A DNA stretch of 64,000 nt from Spironucleus salmonicida (Eukaryota > Fornicata > Diplomonadida > Hexamitidae): the NCBI GenBank assembly GCA_000497125.2, contig CM035316.1:1378001-1442000 (forward strand). The letters are read 5' to 3'. Positions 35,357 to 46,339 of the stretch are shown piece after piece; position 1 is the first letter of the stretch, and every line of letters begins with the position of its first letter. The notes under the pieces were generated by a model. That model was not told where the DNA came from, searched no databases, and was given only the letters and a program-made list of their open reading frames with translations. The position numbers were made by a program, and so were the translations under genes.

Positions 35357-36532
35357 ATGGATAAACTTGAAAATTTACTTGTCCGTTTAGAGTCTGCAGT
35401 TACTACTATAGAATTATCAGCAAAAGGAGAACTAGTCGCTGATAATCAGGCATAAGTAATAACAGCGTTGTAAAAGTTAATTACGGGATTTACTAAAGAT
35501 TTTATCACACTTTCAGTACGTGTTGGCACAACTGTAGGTAAAACAACCGAAATTGTTTGCTAGGCTTTAGAAATAGGTCTCAAACTTGTTACAGAGATTT
35601 ACAATCGCTTACCGCTCGTAGAATCATAAATTAACGATTTTTATACTCCATTAACTAGCATATGTAAATATCCTAGACCTCCTTTAGATCACTAAGATAA
35701 CTTTTGCAAAGCTTTAGAAAAAATACCAGACTTATTTTTCTTTATTACTGATAATAGACCTACTGATTGGGTTAAGGAAGCTGTCAGCTCCGTTGAGTTC
35801 TACAATAATAGAGTAATTACATCTAAAAAACATGAACTGTCATAAGAATGGTCTTCAAAACTTACTGCATTTTTAAAATCTATAGTATCTGTAATTGATA
35901 CTGAATTTTAGAATAGAAAAATACGTTTTGTAGGGTCAGCTGGCGCTTAGTCTTTACCAGTCCCTTAAATACATACATCGCCAGATGTGTAATAATAAGT
36001 ATAATAAAAATCGCAGTAGCCATAACAGTCGAAACCTAAACCTCCTTCAAACGTATTTTAAGAAGATAGAAATCTCCATGCAATAGATAACTAAATATCT
36101 GGAACTATAGAAATTGATGGTCAGTTTAAGCATTCCGTATTCATTAGTAACTGCTCTAATACCAATATTATAATCAAAGGTAAGATAAACTCAGTTACTA
36201 TAAATCAATCCTCTAATACTGCTGTTTTGTTATAATCTTGTATATCATAAGTTGATATCATTAGGTCAGATAACATTAGAGTATAAGTATCCTCATTTTC
36301 TCCCACCTTTAATATTGAGAATTGTGACACAATTAAGTTATTTTTACATTAAAACTGTAAGGACAGTGAAATTTTGACCTATTATGCAAGTGGAATTAAA
36401 ATTATTGAACTCGTTGAAGTTGATGGTGAGTTCATGGGCGGTGAGAATGAAGTTGATCTTCCTAGTCATTTCTAACATCAGTGGAGTGGTAAAGGTGTAA
36501 AAACACAGGCTGTAGAGGCATGTGGTGAATGA
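35357..36532 (+). CDS. CAP1: Cyclase-associated protein (CAP/Srv2), actin regulator, 391 aa
   Basis: CAP recycles cofilin-bound ADP-actin monomers. The N-terminus MDKLENLLVRLESAV is the oligomerisation helix of CAP. A helical folded domain follows (about 40-215), with DWVKEAVSSVEFYNNRVI in the expected position. A Pro/Gln-rich linker (VPQIHTSPDVQQ, then PKPPSNVF) stands for the WH2/polyproline region and is short. The C-terminal CARP domain is clear: repeated strands ISGTIEIDGQFKHSVFISNC and NTNIIIKGKINSVTINQSSN form a beta-helix ending near FMGGENEVDLPSHF. Length is a little below yeast and animal CAP. Confidence 0.85.
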
Positions 36533-36806
36533 AATACTGGTTTTCTATCTAGATTGTCTCATATTTTATCTAAGTCGCCTGAAAAATTATGATTATATCT
36601 TATCACTTTAATTGCTTATAAATATAACTAATAGCAATTTAATATACTATTTATTAAATATTTATTAAAATACATTTAATTTTAATATAAAACTCTGTCT
36701 ATGAGTTTGAAAAGAAGATTTTGATATTATGACTTATTAATGTTAAAAATAATAATTTCTATACGGTAACAAAATTATAATATAGAAAGCCAAAATCTAC
36801 TATTCA

Positions 36807-37009
36807 TCACTAAGTCTATTTTGATCTTTAATTTTTAAAATAGGAAAAGGTATATGAGTTATGTTTAAATTTAACTGAAAATAGTTATTTTCTTTCAATT
36901 ATTTGCATAAATCTTTTGTTAATACTTGTTTATAGCTCTTAATATTTAAAACTCGTTTTTCAATTGTTTCTGAATATGCAAAACTATCAATTAATAATAT
37001 CGGTTGCAT
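36807..37009 (-). pseudogene. Small gene, about 67 aa, stop reached only after a one-base shift
   Basis: Starts MQPILLIDSFAYSETIEKR and reads coherently for about 60 codons (to THIPFPILK). The frame then stays open into the antisense of CAP. In another frame tandem TGA TGA lie exactly where the gene should end (36804-36809). One extra A in the A5 run near 36834 would reach them. This resembles the case at 3540. It could be a homopolymer sequencing error or a real frameshift. Function unknown. Confidence 0.4.
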
Positions 37010-37276
37010 ATTCCAATAAAATTAACATGTTCTAGATGGACTGACTGTGTTTAACGAAATTTGATGTTAATAATTTCTGAAATATAATCATGATTATATT
37101 TTTGGTGAATTTAAAAGATAAAATAATATTTTGTAACTAAGATGGATTATAAATCTCTGTAATTTTGTTAAGGTTTTGAAATAATTTAGCGTTTTAAAAA
37201 TAATATTATAATATTTATGCTTTGTATTATAATAATATTATATTGTTTTTTACATTTCCTCCATTTTGTATATAAA

Positions 37277-38470
37277 ATGGGAGTTAAATCCCTTTTACAA
37301 CAAATACCAGGACCTTAGTTTTTAACAGTAAAGCGATTATAAAATATGCGTCTCGCAATAGATGGTCATTGTATCCTTCACAGGTGTTGTATGTTCGCAG
37401 CAAAAAGTATACTAATACATAACGACATTAGCTCTACTGTTAAGTACGTAATATCTTATTTAGAAACATTATTAGAATTCGCATCAAAAAGATCAATTTT
37501 AATATTTGATGGGGGATGTCTGCCTTCTAAAGATGCTACAATGCAAACTAGATAAGACAATAAAATATTTCATTTAGCTGAAGCTAAAAAACTTTTAAAC
37601 TTAGGAAAATCACCAGGAGACCATTTAATAAAAGCATTCTCAATAAACTCAAGTTAACTTTCTCGTATTTAAGTGGCTTTGTAATAAGTATTTCCAGATT
37701 TAGTTATATTTCAAAGCCCGTGTGAAGCAGATGCATAACTCGCATTTTTAATTAATTCTAATCTTGCGGATGCAGTTGTAACAATTGATTCAGATCTCCT
37801 ACTTTACGGTCCTAAATATGCTATTTTTAAATTTGATTAAAAAACTGGTGATATTGATTTTTTTGAGAACGAAAATATCTATACATAAAAATTATAAGGA
37901 AAGGATTTTATTTATCTTCAAAAATTAGCTGTGTTAGCAGGCTGTGACTATGTTCCTAACCTTAAAGGTGCTGGATGGGTCAAAATTTGGAAAGTAATTA
38001 AAGAAACCAATGGAAATTTATTGTAGTGCCTTACTTTGCTGGGTGACACTAAAGGTGTTACTTTACCTGATAATTACATTAGTCTTAACCATGTAGCTTT
38101 TGATGTACTTAAAGCGCTATTAACTTTTCGTTATCATGTAATATATGATCCTATTTCATAGGTTTTTAGATCAATGTATGAGGTTTCTTAAGAAGATTAA
38201 AAACTACTATAAATTATGGGAAATAAATTTTTTGGTACTGAAAATGATGATTAAGACTATTGTTTCAAATTTGTAACGGGGGGATTGTAGGAAGATCTCG
38301 ATGTCAAGGAAGTTTAAAAAGTATTGAAATAGTTTGCTTAAGATTCGTTAAATATTGTTCATAAACTTCCGAAACTACCTAGTATTTTTGATTTATTATA
38401 AATATAAAATATCCATGATGGCGTAATATCAGGTGAAGGTTTCAGTTTTGATTTAACTGTTTATTAATGA
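37277..38470 (+). CDS. EXO1: EXO1/FEN1-type 5' nuclease, 397 aa
   Basis: Structure-specific 5'-3' nuclease of the XPG/FEN1/EXO1 family. The N-terminus MGVKSLLQQI carries the conserved Gly-2 start. LAIDGHCILHR holds the first metal-binding Asp, ILIFDGGCLPSKD the second; the last is typical of EXO1 (VFDGxxLPSK). The I-domain has PCEADAQLAF, VTIDSDLLLYG, and the helix-hairpin-helix-type end AGCDYVPNLKGAG. All catalytic acids expected are present. It lacks the long C-terminal tail of animal EXO1. Role: mismatch repair, end resection or flap removal. Gln codons TAA/TAG occur from the first lines on. Confidence 0.85.
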
Positions 38471-38510
38471 TTTTATTATTTTGCTATAATAAAATTTTAT
38501 ATAGAATCAC

Positions 38511-38939
38511 TCAATATCGCATACTATAATAAAAATTTATATCTGCCTAAGAATCTTTCATCATTTAGTTTAATTTTTTCATCTTCTTTTAAATTAATAA
38601 ATATTCTTAATCTATTTTTTCAGTCTACAAAGTTATTTCCTTTATAAATATTGATTATTTATGCAGTTTATGTTATAAAACATTAAGTTTATTAACAAAT
38701 TTAGATTCTTCTAAAATTTCATCATTAATTTCTGATAGATTATACGTGTATGAAACCTCAAGTTTTTATTCTTTAATATCAGGAAATAAGTCTACCAGCA
38801 ATTCTTTCTTTTGAGGAGTCCTAGCGGTTAAAAATGAATTTTATATATCTTTCGAGCTTATATTTACACTGTTAAGATTTAGTTTGGTCACAAGGTTCCG
38901 ACCTTTGAATAATTTCACGTGATTTATTGTGTTTATCAT
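38511..38939 (-). CDS. Hypothetical 142-aa protein
   Basis: Starts MINTINHVKLFKGRNLV. The first half has basic and Ser/Thr-rich segments (TARTPQKKELLVDLFPDIKE), the second half is a charged helix (QHKLHKQSIFIKEITLQTEK). It ends DINFYYSMRY. Convergent with the nuclease gene, 40 bp apart. No family recognised. Confidence 0.6.
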
Positions 38940-39378
38940 TTTAAAAAGAGAAATATAATAATAATTAATAATAATTTAGTTTAACTATATTGATAAATAA
39001 ATAAATTTTTATCTGAATTAGCACGCTCTGGTAAATTAATTTAGAAGAAACTGGTTTTATTTTGAAAACTGTTTTTTAAAATACTTAATACTAGTTACAG
39101 TTTAATAATATATTTATATATTATGCTACTTCATAAAATTGTATAAGCTTGAGGTAGTTTTTATTGACAAAATATTAGTAATCTAACACTAGTTTCACAG
39201 AAATATTAAACAAACATTAGCATTCTGCTGTTGTTAACAAAACTAAAAATTATCCTAAAATAAGTAGCGTGCATAGGTTAAACTTATTTTGATGGAAAAA
39301 TTTCTAATAGTTTAGCTAACACTAACATGCAAATTTCACCCAAACTATGAATAAATGCTATATTAAAAATATTAAAAA
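38940..39378. other. AT-rich intergenic region
   Basis: About 440 bp with no coherent frame on either strand. Short frames here stop quickly at TGA or lack an ATG. Confidence 0.4.
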
Positions 39379-39933
39379 TCAATCCTCGATAATCTATTCA
39401 GATTCTTTTTCCTTCCAGATCTCATATCCAGTTAAACGGGGATGAATTTGATGTTACCACATATCCTCTTCAATGAGCGTTATCTAATGCTCCTTAACGT
39501 ATAACGAAAACCATTCATTATATGCTTCTTTTGTACATGGTTTTCCAGGCATTAATCCGTGGTTAATTTCAACTTATTAATCTTCTTGTGATTATTCTGA
39601 ATCCTCTGACATTTCTGGAACAAAGTTATCCTCATCAACAGAGGATACTAGTTAATAAATATAGCCCTAAACATCATTAAGAAATTAATATTATAAAGAT
39701 AGCAATCTATGTATCAAAGATTTTGTGAGACCATCATTCAAGCCAACGGGTTAAATTTCGATAATGAGAGGCTCATTAGGATATTAAGGTGTAAACGTGA
39801 TATTATAATCAAATTTACAATTATAGAAATTAGATTCGTATGTAAATTTTATGCTATCTTCTTCATACAAATCAAATGTTTCATAAAATATAGACTACAA
39901 AGCCATTGATTCCATTTCAGCTATTTCATTCAT
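39379..39933 (-). CDS. RWDD1: RWDD1/Gir2-type RWD-domain protein, 184 aa
   Basis: The RWD domain spans about residues 1-105: EIAEMESMALQSIFYETF is the first helix, QYPNEPLIIEI the YPxxxP signature, and LIHRLLSLQYQFLND the last helix. An acidic linker (PEMSEDSEQSQED) follows. The C-terminal module GKPCTKEAYNEWFSLYVKE matches the GxPVTxExFxxWxxxF motif of RWDD1/Gir2, and RLTGYEIWKE its end. Gir2/RWDD1 binds the DRG/Rbg GTPases that associate with ribosomes, and Gir2 also contacts Gcn1. Family assignment is strong. Confidence 0.82.
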
Positions 39934-40003
39934 TTTAATAGAAAAGGAATGTATTATGTTCTATAATTATATTCTTATAGAGGTGAGTTAAATATAAACA
40001 TAT

Positions 40004-40579
40004 TCACTTTTTAATTTAACCATATTTGGAATGCATTGGTGATCGATTTTTTGAGTTATCTGTGTATAAAGAATTTAGAATACCAATTTTATTTGTCTTC
40101 TACATAGCTTTCCACTTTGGGGCTCCAATTAGCTCCGTTAATTTTTTAAAATTTTATTCGTCATCAACTTTTTTCTTATCTTTAGGCTCAATAAACTACA
40201 ACGTCTGATCTTAGCTAACATATAAGTTTATATCACTTTCAAATAGATTTTATGTTTTTGGGATATTTTTTTATTGGACCGAAAACAAAGAATCATTATT
40301 TTCATATGGAATATAGCTTACATCTAAAGGATTTTTGAGTTCAAGACAACTTGTTTTTGGTGATTCTTTTGAATTCTATTATGAAGACATATCTATTTCA
40401 TTTTGCGATTTTTATGATTTTCTTGAGACTTTTATTTAAGACTATACATTAACTGACATAGGAATTTATTTTATAACTTGCTATATGGGTTTTGGTTGCA
40501 TAGCTTTAGTCCCCGTTCTTGAAATAGGACTTAAAACTTATTGTGGACGCTATGTTAGCTATTTTTGCGGATTCATCAT
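40004..40579 (-). CDS. Hypothetical 191-aa disordered protein
   Basis: Starts with two Met (MMNPQKQLTQRPQQ) and is Gln/Ser/Pro/Lys-rich for the first 90 residues, consistent with disorder. The second half has more structured pieces (LDVSYIPYENNDSLFSV; KKLTELIGAPKWKAM) and ends SKYGQIKK. Divergent from the TRAPP gene, 94 bp between starts. No family recognised. Confidence 0.6.
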
Positions 40580-40673
40580 TTTAATAGTATTATAATAAAT
40601 AAGAATTATTCATATATTTTTATAAATAAAAAATTATAACTTAAAATATATATAAGATTTATAAATTTATAAA

Positions 40674-41159
40674 ATGGATTAATTTACATCTTTGTTTTAT
40701 GGAGCTATCGTTTCATAAATTTTAGAAGATGTATAAGATCCTGTGGAGACAACTAAGATATTACATAAGTTAGGTTAATAGATGGGTGAAAAAATGGCGG
40801 ATTATTATTTTACAATGGTTTTACTAAATAACTAGGATTTACCTTAATGTAAATAATTTATATAAACATCTGATGGAGTAGTATAGTATTTGTCATTTAT
40901 ATTAGGTGTTAGTTGCATTGTTTCTTCGTAGGAAGAATTATCGTATTAAATTAAACTAGAAGAGAATCCTTTTGAGTCTTTTGTTAAAGTTCCAAATTAA
41001 CTTACGGGTCTATGTTATTCCACTGTTATTCCAGGGGCAATTTCAGGAGCATTAAAAGCTGTCGGATGGAGTGCAACAAGTTCAATTATATAGAAGGATA
41101 GTTCATGGATAATAGATGTAAAAAGAACTAGCTCTGTGTTGGACATAGCTGGGAAGTGA
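40674..41159 (+). CDS. TRAPPC3: TRAPP complex Bet3-family subunit, 161 aa
   Basis: The Bet3 fold is recognisable by order: LFYGAIVSQILEDVQD (helix 1), LHKLGQQMGEKMADYYF (helix 2, Bet3 has LxxMGxxIGxRLxxxF), then the strand region ENPFESFVKVPNQLTGLCY and the helix VIPGAISGALKAVG, where Bet3 has LCGVIRGAL. It is close to Bet3 length (180 aa). TRAPP is a Rab GEF and vesicle tether at the Golgi. The last 16 bases of this gene are also present at the outer end of the right inverted-repeat arm. A second, more GC-rich Bet3-like gene lies 12 bp away, tail to tail. Confidence 0.75.
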
Positions 41160-41171
41160 TGGTTCGGGTAC

Positions 41172-41669
41172 TCACACGGCCAGCTCCTCGACGATTTCGG
41201 CGGTTTTGGTAATCGTTAATGTGTCCTGCTCGAAGGTCACCACAGTGGCCCAACCCAGCGTTGTAAGCGCACCCTGCACGGCACCGCACATGATACTATC
41301 TGGCTTGATACTATTAAGATGTCTTGGGAGCACCATCTCTGCTGTAATGGGATTACTCTTGATAGAGATCACCATTACCGTCTGTGTCGCACTGAGCAGG
41401 GATATGCCATCTTCACCTGAAGATACGTCCTTTATAGAACTTGAAAACTATGTCAAGAAATATCGCATGGCGAGAGCAATACCGTTTCCAGCATTTTCGA
41501 AACTACGACAGCTAGTAGGGACCTGTGACAGGAAAATCTCGACAAGTCTGGCGCCGAGTCCCTCTCCCATGATCGTCAGCTGCTAGTTGATCTCTTGAAC
41601 ATCTTGTAAGTTGGCGACAGTCTGCTGGAGTACTGCACCGAGAATTATTGAGGGAATCGAACCATTCAT
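41172..41669 (-). CDS. TRAPP Bet3-family subunit, left-arm copy, 165 aa
   Basis: Starts MNGSIPSIILGAVLQQTV. Bet3 landmarks: INQQLTIMGEGLGARLVEIF (helix 2), then PDSIMCGAVQGALTTLGWA (Bet3 LCGVIRGAL helix) and VTFEQDTLTITK (Bet3 has FVQDTL). It is paralogous, not identical, to the Bet3-like gene at 40674 and faces it tail to tail. It is GC-rich and uses few TAR codons, unlike that neighbour. TRAPP contains several Bet3-fold subunits, so the pair may be two different subunits of one complex. An identical copy is in the right arm. Confidence 0.72.
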
Positions 41670-41723
41670 TTTGGCTTTGGAATGGAGGATCTTGCGTCGT
41701 TAGCGCTACTGGAGATAAACCGA

Positions 41724-42401
41724 ATGTCCCCTTAGATCTTAGCCACGTTGCCCCATTTTTCAGGGAGTATCGCAACCGTGCAAAAGGGTCTCATACATCT
41801 CATCCAGCAGATCGGGTCGCTACCACATGCGCTGCACCAGTAGGTAGCGTTCATCGAGTAGCTGAAGCTAGCGAACGAGAAGAACGTTAATGCAGCACTG
41901 GAGTGGAAGAAACATGCCAACCACACAGAGAGAGCATGTGGTACCCTGTATGCGCAGAACGTAGAATTGAAGGTCCAGGTTCGCGCACTGAAATAGGAGC
42001 TAACCCTGTCCACCGCGGCATAGATGACATAATAGAGCGAGATACCTCCAGAGAACGTACTACTGTAATCGTAATAGTAGGCTGTTAGCCATATCGGGCT
42101 TAACCTCTCCAACTCCCTCGAAATTAGTATCGAGCCAGAAGAGACAGAGGAAGTAACCCAAATAATAACAATCACTCGAAAGTCTCCCCTTATGGCACAT
42201 CACTCACCAAAGTTAATAGACGCACCATAGCTATTGACAAACAGCATTATTTAAGGGGACGACGGGAACAGTATAGTTTGCTTCTTAAATGAGAACCTAG
42301 CGCACGCGAAGCCTGACTATAGTGATCACTCCGACACAGATTATGGTACAGTGGTTCTGTTCAACGAACCTATGTATGGATAACACCTGGAGGACTTCTG
42401 A
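41724..42401 (+). CDS. Coiled-coil protein, left-arm copy, 225 aa
   Basis: Starts MSPQILATLPHFSGS. Residues about 18-105 form a helical/coiled-coil region (HQQVAFIEQLKLANEKN, then QNVELKVQVRALKQELTL). The second half is polar with an acidic patch (ISIEPEETEEVTQ) and ends EPMYGQHLEDF. Five TAR Gln codons close together (QSQQQ) occur mid-gene. Other frames in this DNA are open for 60-150 codons under the standard code but give no coherent protein. Unknown function; identical copy in the right arm. Confidence 0.65.
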
Positions 42402-42452
42402 TTTTCCAGATCTTGTAAAAACTAGAAACCCTAGCGAGCATAATTTTATCCA

Positions 42453-42650
42453 ATGATCACGACCTCCTCGAAACCCTTTATCACATCCTACGGGGAAATA
42501 ATTGTAGTTTCTCTAGTGATTTCAGTGATTATTAACATACAAAGCCTCAAAGGTGGCTTCATTTGCGACGTTACCATTGTATAATATATCGTTATTAAAC
42601 CGCGCAAGGGCGTACGTGGTAGCACAATACTTGGTAGTATGTGTTCTTGA
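42453..42650 (+). CDS. Small LSm-like protein, left-arm copy, 65 aa
   Basis: A 65-residue product starting MITTSSKPFITSYGEIIVV. The pattern fits a minimal Sm fold: Gly-14 and the VVSL strand, Asp-39 after GGFICD (Sm1), and VRGSTILGS at the end (Sm2 usually hRGxxI). Sm/LSm proteins form rings on RNA in splicing or decay. It is shorter than usual (75-95 aa) and the match is by pattern only. A longer standard-code frame on the opposite strand is a shadow. Identical copy in the right arm. Confidence 0.45.
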
Positions 42651-42808
42651 TCAGTGCTAATTATAAACATATAGGAACAAAATAATATTGGTCCGAATAT
42701 TCTAGGACAGATTTCGAGTAACGTGGCTATCATAAGGAGTTTTAACATTATGTGGGTTAGTAATATATTTATATCATAATATAACCGATTCTAACTATAA
42801 TTATTTTA

Positions 42809-43420
42809 ATGAACTTAAGTTCGGATGATTCTAGCCAAGAGTAGGAAGCACCACAATCTTTTGACTTAGCTTCTGAAGCACCAGTAGTACCAAACCCGTT
42901 GGTTTCTTTGCAGTCTCCACCAGCGATTAATTTAAATGAGTCATCTTCTGATACAGTCATTACTGCACCTTTACCGCCACCAATTATTCCACTTCCACCG
43001 CCACCAATTGAGATAACAATATAACCTCCAGTTACTTTGCCTTAAATTCCACTGCCAGTTCAACCACGACGCCTCGTTGATCCGATTCGAGAACGAAAAC
43101 CATCTCCTAAACGCTGGGGTCTTGCATATACTGAGATTTAAGAGACACGATTAGCTCTCTAGGATCATTCGTCGACAGTTTTTCCAACCTCCTACATTAA
43201 AGTAAAAGCATTTAGCTTAGGGATGCGAGATCCAAGTGATTAAGTATTAAATCAAGCCAGCTTTGTTGTATAGGGTGTAGTTGAGTCTCTTTTATTAGGT
43301 ATTTAAAGTGGAGATGTGACAGCTAAGGCGCTTCATACTTAAAAAGAGAAGCTAGGTATTTAAACTACAGAGGATTTTTTGCTCTACTGCATTAGCAATG
43401 GGCTGGTAAACGGAAAATGA
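42809..43420 (+). CDS. Pro-rich protein, left-arm copy, 203 aa
   Basis: Starts MNLSSDDSSQEQEAPQ. Residues 20-95 are Pro-rich with APLPPPIIPLPPPPIEI and QIPLPVQPRRL, typical of SH3/EVH1/profilin-binding linkers. After a basic RERKPSPKRWG junction comes a folded ~100-residue C-terminal domain (VKAFSLGMRDPSDQVL, then VVESLLLGIQSGDVTAKAL) that I do not recognise. It ends NGLVNGK just inside the inner end of the repeat. Identical copy in the right arm. Confidence 0.65.
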
Positions 43421-43436
43421 TAATTCAAATAAATAG

Positions 43437-45323
43437 TCACTATTCTTCTATATTTATTTTTTTATCAAATATATGCAATCTTGGAGTTGTGTCTTACGCA
43501 TCATCCCAAGCTAATCCTGTATAATCTAATCCAACGAAGCTTGTTTATTATTTTATAGGAATTGATTACTATATTTATGCTGCACATATATTAAGTTTAA
43601 ATTATGAAATTTTCTCTACTTGAAACTAGTCTTTATCGTCATAAATGCTTTTAACAAAATCATTACTAGATTCAGATATATCCAGCTCGTCTTCATCAAT
43701 GTATTTTTAGACCATATTTAGTGTAGATCCTTATCTATTAGATCTCATACATTCTGCGTTAATAGAGATTTAACCAGATTTTACAGTTGTTGTGATGGTT
43801 TCAAAGTCAGGATCGGCAGTAGGTTTCCATGGAGGTTAAATATTCATTAATAAATTATAATATGGTATAATAGGTACATCATCATAAATATGTGGACTAT
43901 TCGCTTACTATTATTGAACTATTAATTTTATGCTATTATTCTAGAAATTAATTATATCATGTAAAGGAACTCCTAGTGTGAAAAATTTATGTGTTAGCAA
44001 TTATTCTAAATTAAAAGATCTTCCAAGTCTCTTATCTGGCGAACTTAGTAATTATGTAATCAAATCATAAGCGTCATCAGGTATATCTAATTAGGCAGGT
44101 ATAAAACTTTAATAAGTATTTAGTGTTAGATTTTAAATAAGCTGTTCTTAAGTTTCAGCATTAACAGCTTATTCCCCAGTAAGCATTTCGTATAAAATAC
44201 ACCCCAACGCCCAAAAATCTATAAATTTACCATATATATTCTATCTAAATTATTCTGGTGACATATAATTTAAGCTTCCTACTATATTATTCGTGCCCTC
44301 ATCAAAATAATAAATACTTTACTCAGATTAGTTAGTCTCTATAAGTTCTTTTGCAAAACCAAAATCAGCTAACATAACATGTCCAGTATCACTAAGCAGA
44401 AAATTTTATGGCTTTAAATCTCTATGAATAAATGACTATTAGTTATTAATAATTGTACTAAACTCAAGTTATTATTTATTACTAGCATCTTCTTCTATAA
44501 TATCACTAACCTAACTTTAAGAATCTGCAATATCACAAAATGTTAGTGCGAGATTATTTTTTCTGTCTATAATATAACTTTCAGAGTCAAACGCAGCTTG
44601 ACTAAGTCTTGATTTACGAATTTACTCAATTTCATGAACATATGATCTATTTGAATCTGACTTGGTAGTGGAAACACAAGAGTTAGGATCATCTGTAAAT
44701 GACTATGCTGAATGTAATTGCTTAATAAACTCAACCTGATTAAAGTTTAAAATTTTAGAGACATCAGTTCCATGTAAAGTTAATACACCTGATAACATTT
44801 CTGCAAAATAGAATCTAGTCCATGAAAGTGGTAAAGCACCACATTAATCTAATAAATTACTGAAATCAGATCCTGAAGCATAATCCATAACAAAATATAA
44901 GTCATTGTCTGTTTAAAATGCATAATATAATTTCACAACAAATGGTGATTAAAAATTAAGCATGACTGTACGCTCGGTTCGAATTCTAACACCATCTTAA
45001 GGATTTGATATTTTTTATTTAGATATAACCTTCATCGCATAAATTTTTCCTGTCTAAATATGTAATACTAAATAAACTATAGAATATGACCCTTTACCTA
45101 TCTATTTAATTATTTAAAAATCGCTTGTTGTGACTCCAACACGTTTAGACCTTAATAGTAATGTTTCTCTGGCAATTGTTATTTAAATTAAATCATCTTT
45201 CACATATTACTCACATTCATACGAAAGAATATCATTTAACCTGGTTTCTTTATCTTTAAGAAACAATTTTTACTATTTCAACCACTCGTGAATGTAGCCT
45301 TTAAAAATGATACTTTCAGTCAT
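43437..45323 (-). CDS. AGC-family protein kinase, NDR-like, 628 aa
   Basis: Gly-loop GKGSYSIV at 76-83, catalytic Lys in YAMKVI at 98, HRDLKPQN at 300-307 and DFGFAK from 320: all key residues are present. The N-terminal RSKRVGVTTSDFQIIK leading into the kinase and TERTVMLNFQSPFVVKLYYAF match NDR/LATS-type AGC kinases. GSLNYMSPEQ replaces the usual GTPxYxAPE. A ~110-residue insert (about 187-297) splits helix E from the HRD loop. A long C-terminal extension ends INIEEQ. The conserved P-[E/Q]-N glutamine is coded TAA (44406-44408 reversed). The gene fills the spacer between the two repeat arms. Confidence 0.88.
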
Positions 45324-45415
45324 TTAAATTGGTTATAAGTATGATATATTATTAAAATATTATATTTAACTATATAAACTTAATATATAAATATAAAATA
45401 ATTAAAATAGGTTAA

Positions 45416-45706
45416 ATGAATACTTAAGAAAAGCTTAGTTAGCTGGAGTTTTTACGCCCATTCAGTTAATTTTAAACAAAGACTTATAAATAAGACCACA
45501 CAATGAGAAATTATATAAAATAAGAGTGTACATTAGCTAACAGTTAATCATTTTAACGATCTTTTTTGCCATCTTTAGGAAATATTACATGCTCAATGAT
45601 AACTGACAGATAAAAGCGATAACTTAATTATGATTAAGAATTATAGGTTTAAAAGAAAAGGAATAGTTATATTTTTACATTTTTTAAAAAAGAAATTGGC
45701 TAGTGA
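45416..45706 (+). CDS. Small basic protein in the repeat spacer, 96 aa
   Basis: Starts MNTQEKLSQLEFLRPFSQ and is basic with several Cys, Gln and Phe (NSQSFQRSFLPSLGN). It ends TFFKKEIGQ. The stop lies 15 bp before the right arm. Its start is 93 bp from the divergent kinase start. No family recognised. Confidence 0.55.
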
Positions 45707-45727
45707 AAGTTTCAAATATGTGAATTA

Positions 45728-46339
45728 TCATTTTCCGTTTACCAGCCCATTGCTAATGCAGTAGAGCAAAAAATCCTCTGTAGTTTAAATACCTAGCTTC
45801 TCTTTTTAAGTATGAAGCGCCTTAGCTGTCACATCTCCACTTTAAATACCTAATAAAAGAGACTCAACTACACCCTATACAACAAAGCTGGCTTGATTTA
45901 ATACTTAATCACTTGGATCTCGCATCCCTAAGCTAAATGCTTTTACTTTAATGTAGGAGGTTGGAAAAACTGTCGACGAATGATCCTAGAGAGCTAATCG
46001 TGTCTCTTAAATCTCAGTATATGCAAGACCCCAGCGTTTAGGAGATGGTTTTCGTTCTCGAATCGGATCAACGAGGCGTCGTGGTTGAACTGGCAGTGGA
46101 ATTTAAGGCAAAGTAACTGGAGGTTATATTGTTATCTCAATTGGTGGCGGTGGAAGTGGAATAATTGGTGGCGGTAAAGGTGCAGTAATGACTGTATCAG
46201 AAGATGACTCATTTAAATTAATCGCTGGTGGAGACTGCAAAGAAACCAACGGGTTTGGTACTACTGGTGCTTCAGAAGCTAAGTCAAAAGATTGTGGTGC
46301 TTCCTACTCTTGGCTAGAATCATCCGAACTTAAGTTCAT
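45728..46339 (-). CDS. Pro-rich protein, right-arm copy, 203 aa
   Basis: Identical in sequence to the left-arm gene at 42809-43420: acidic/Ser N-terminus, polyproline middle, unrecognised folded C-terminal domain. The stop is 7 bp inside the inner edge of the arm, so the whole coding sequence is kept, and both copies appear intact. The two copies point toward each other across the spacer. Confidence 0.65.

Larger units (their letters stand above)
41144..43427. repeat. Left arm of a 2284-bp inverted repeat
   Basis: This segment is repeated in reverse complement at 45721-48004; paired positions sum to 89148. I compared the two ends base by base and found one mismatch (41150 T against 47998 G) before identity stops at 41143/48005 and beyond 43427/45721. 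All frames compared inside the arms give identical proteins. It contains four genes. GC content in its outer half is clearly higher than in flanking DNA. Confidence 0.9.

Noticed and set aside
41732-42175. 147-codon minus-strand frame in the left arm (also 46973-47416)
   Set aside because: The product is Ser/Tyr/Cys/Trp-rich and unlike a folded protein. The opposite strand, read with TAR=Gln, gives a 225-aa coiled-coil protein.
42488-42748. 86-codon minus-strand frame in the left arm (also 46400-46660)
   Set aside because: It overlaps the better small LSm-like frame on the other strand and, with TAR=Gln, runs on past its apparent stop without coherent sequence.
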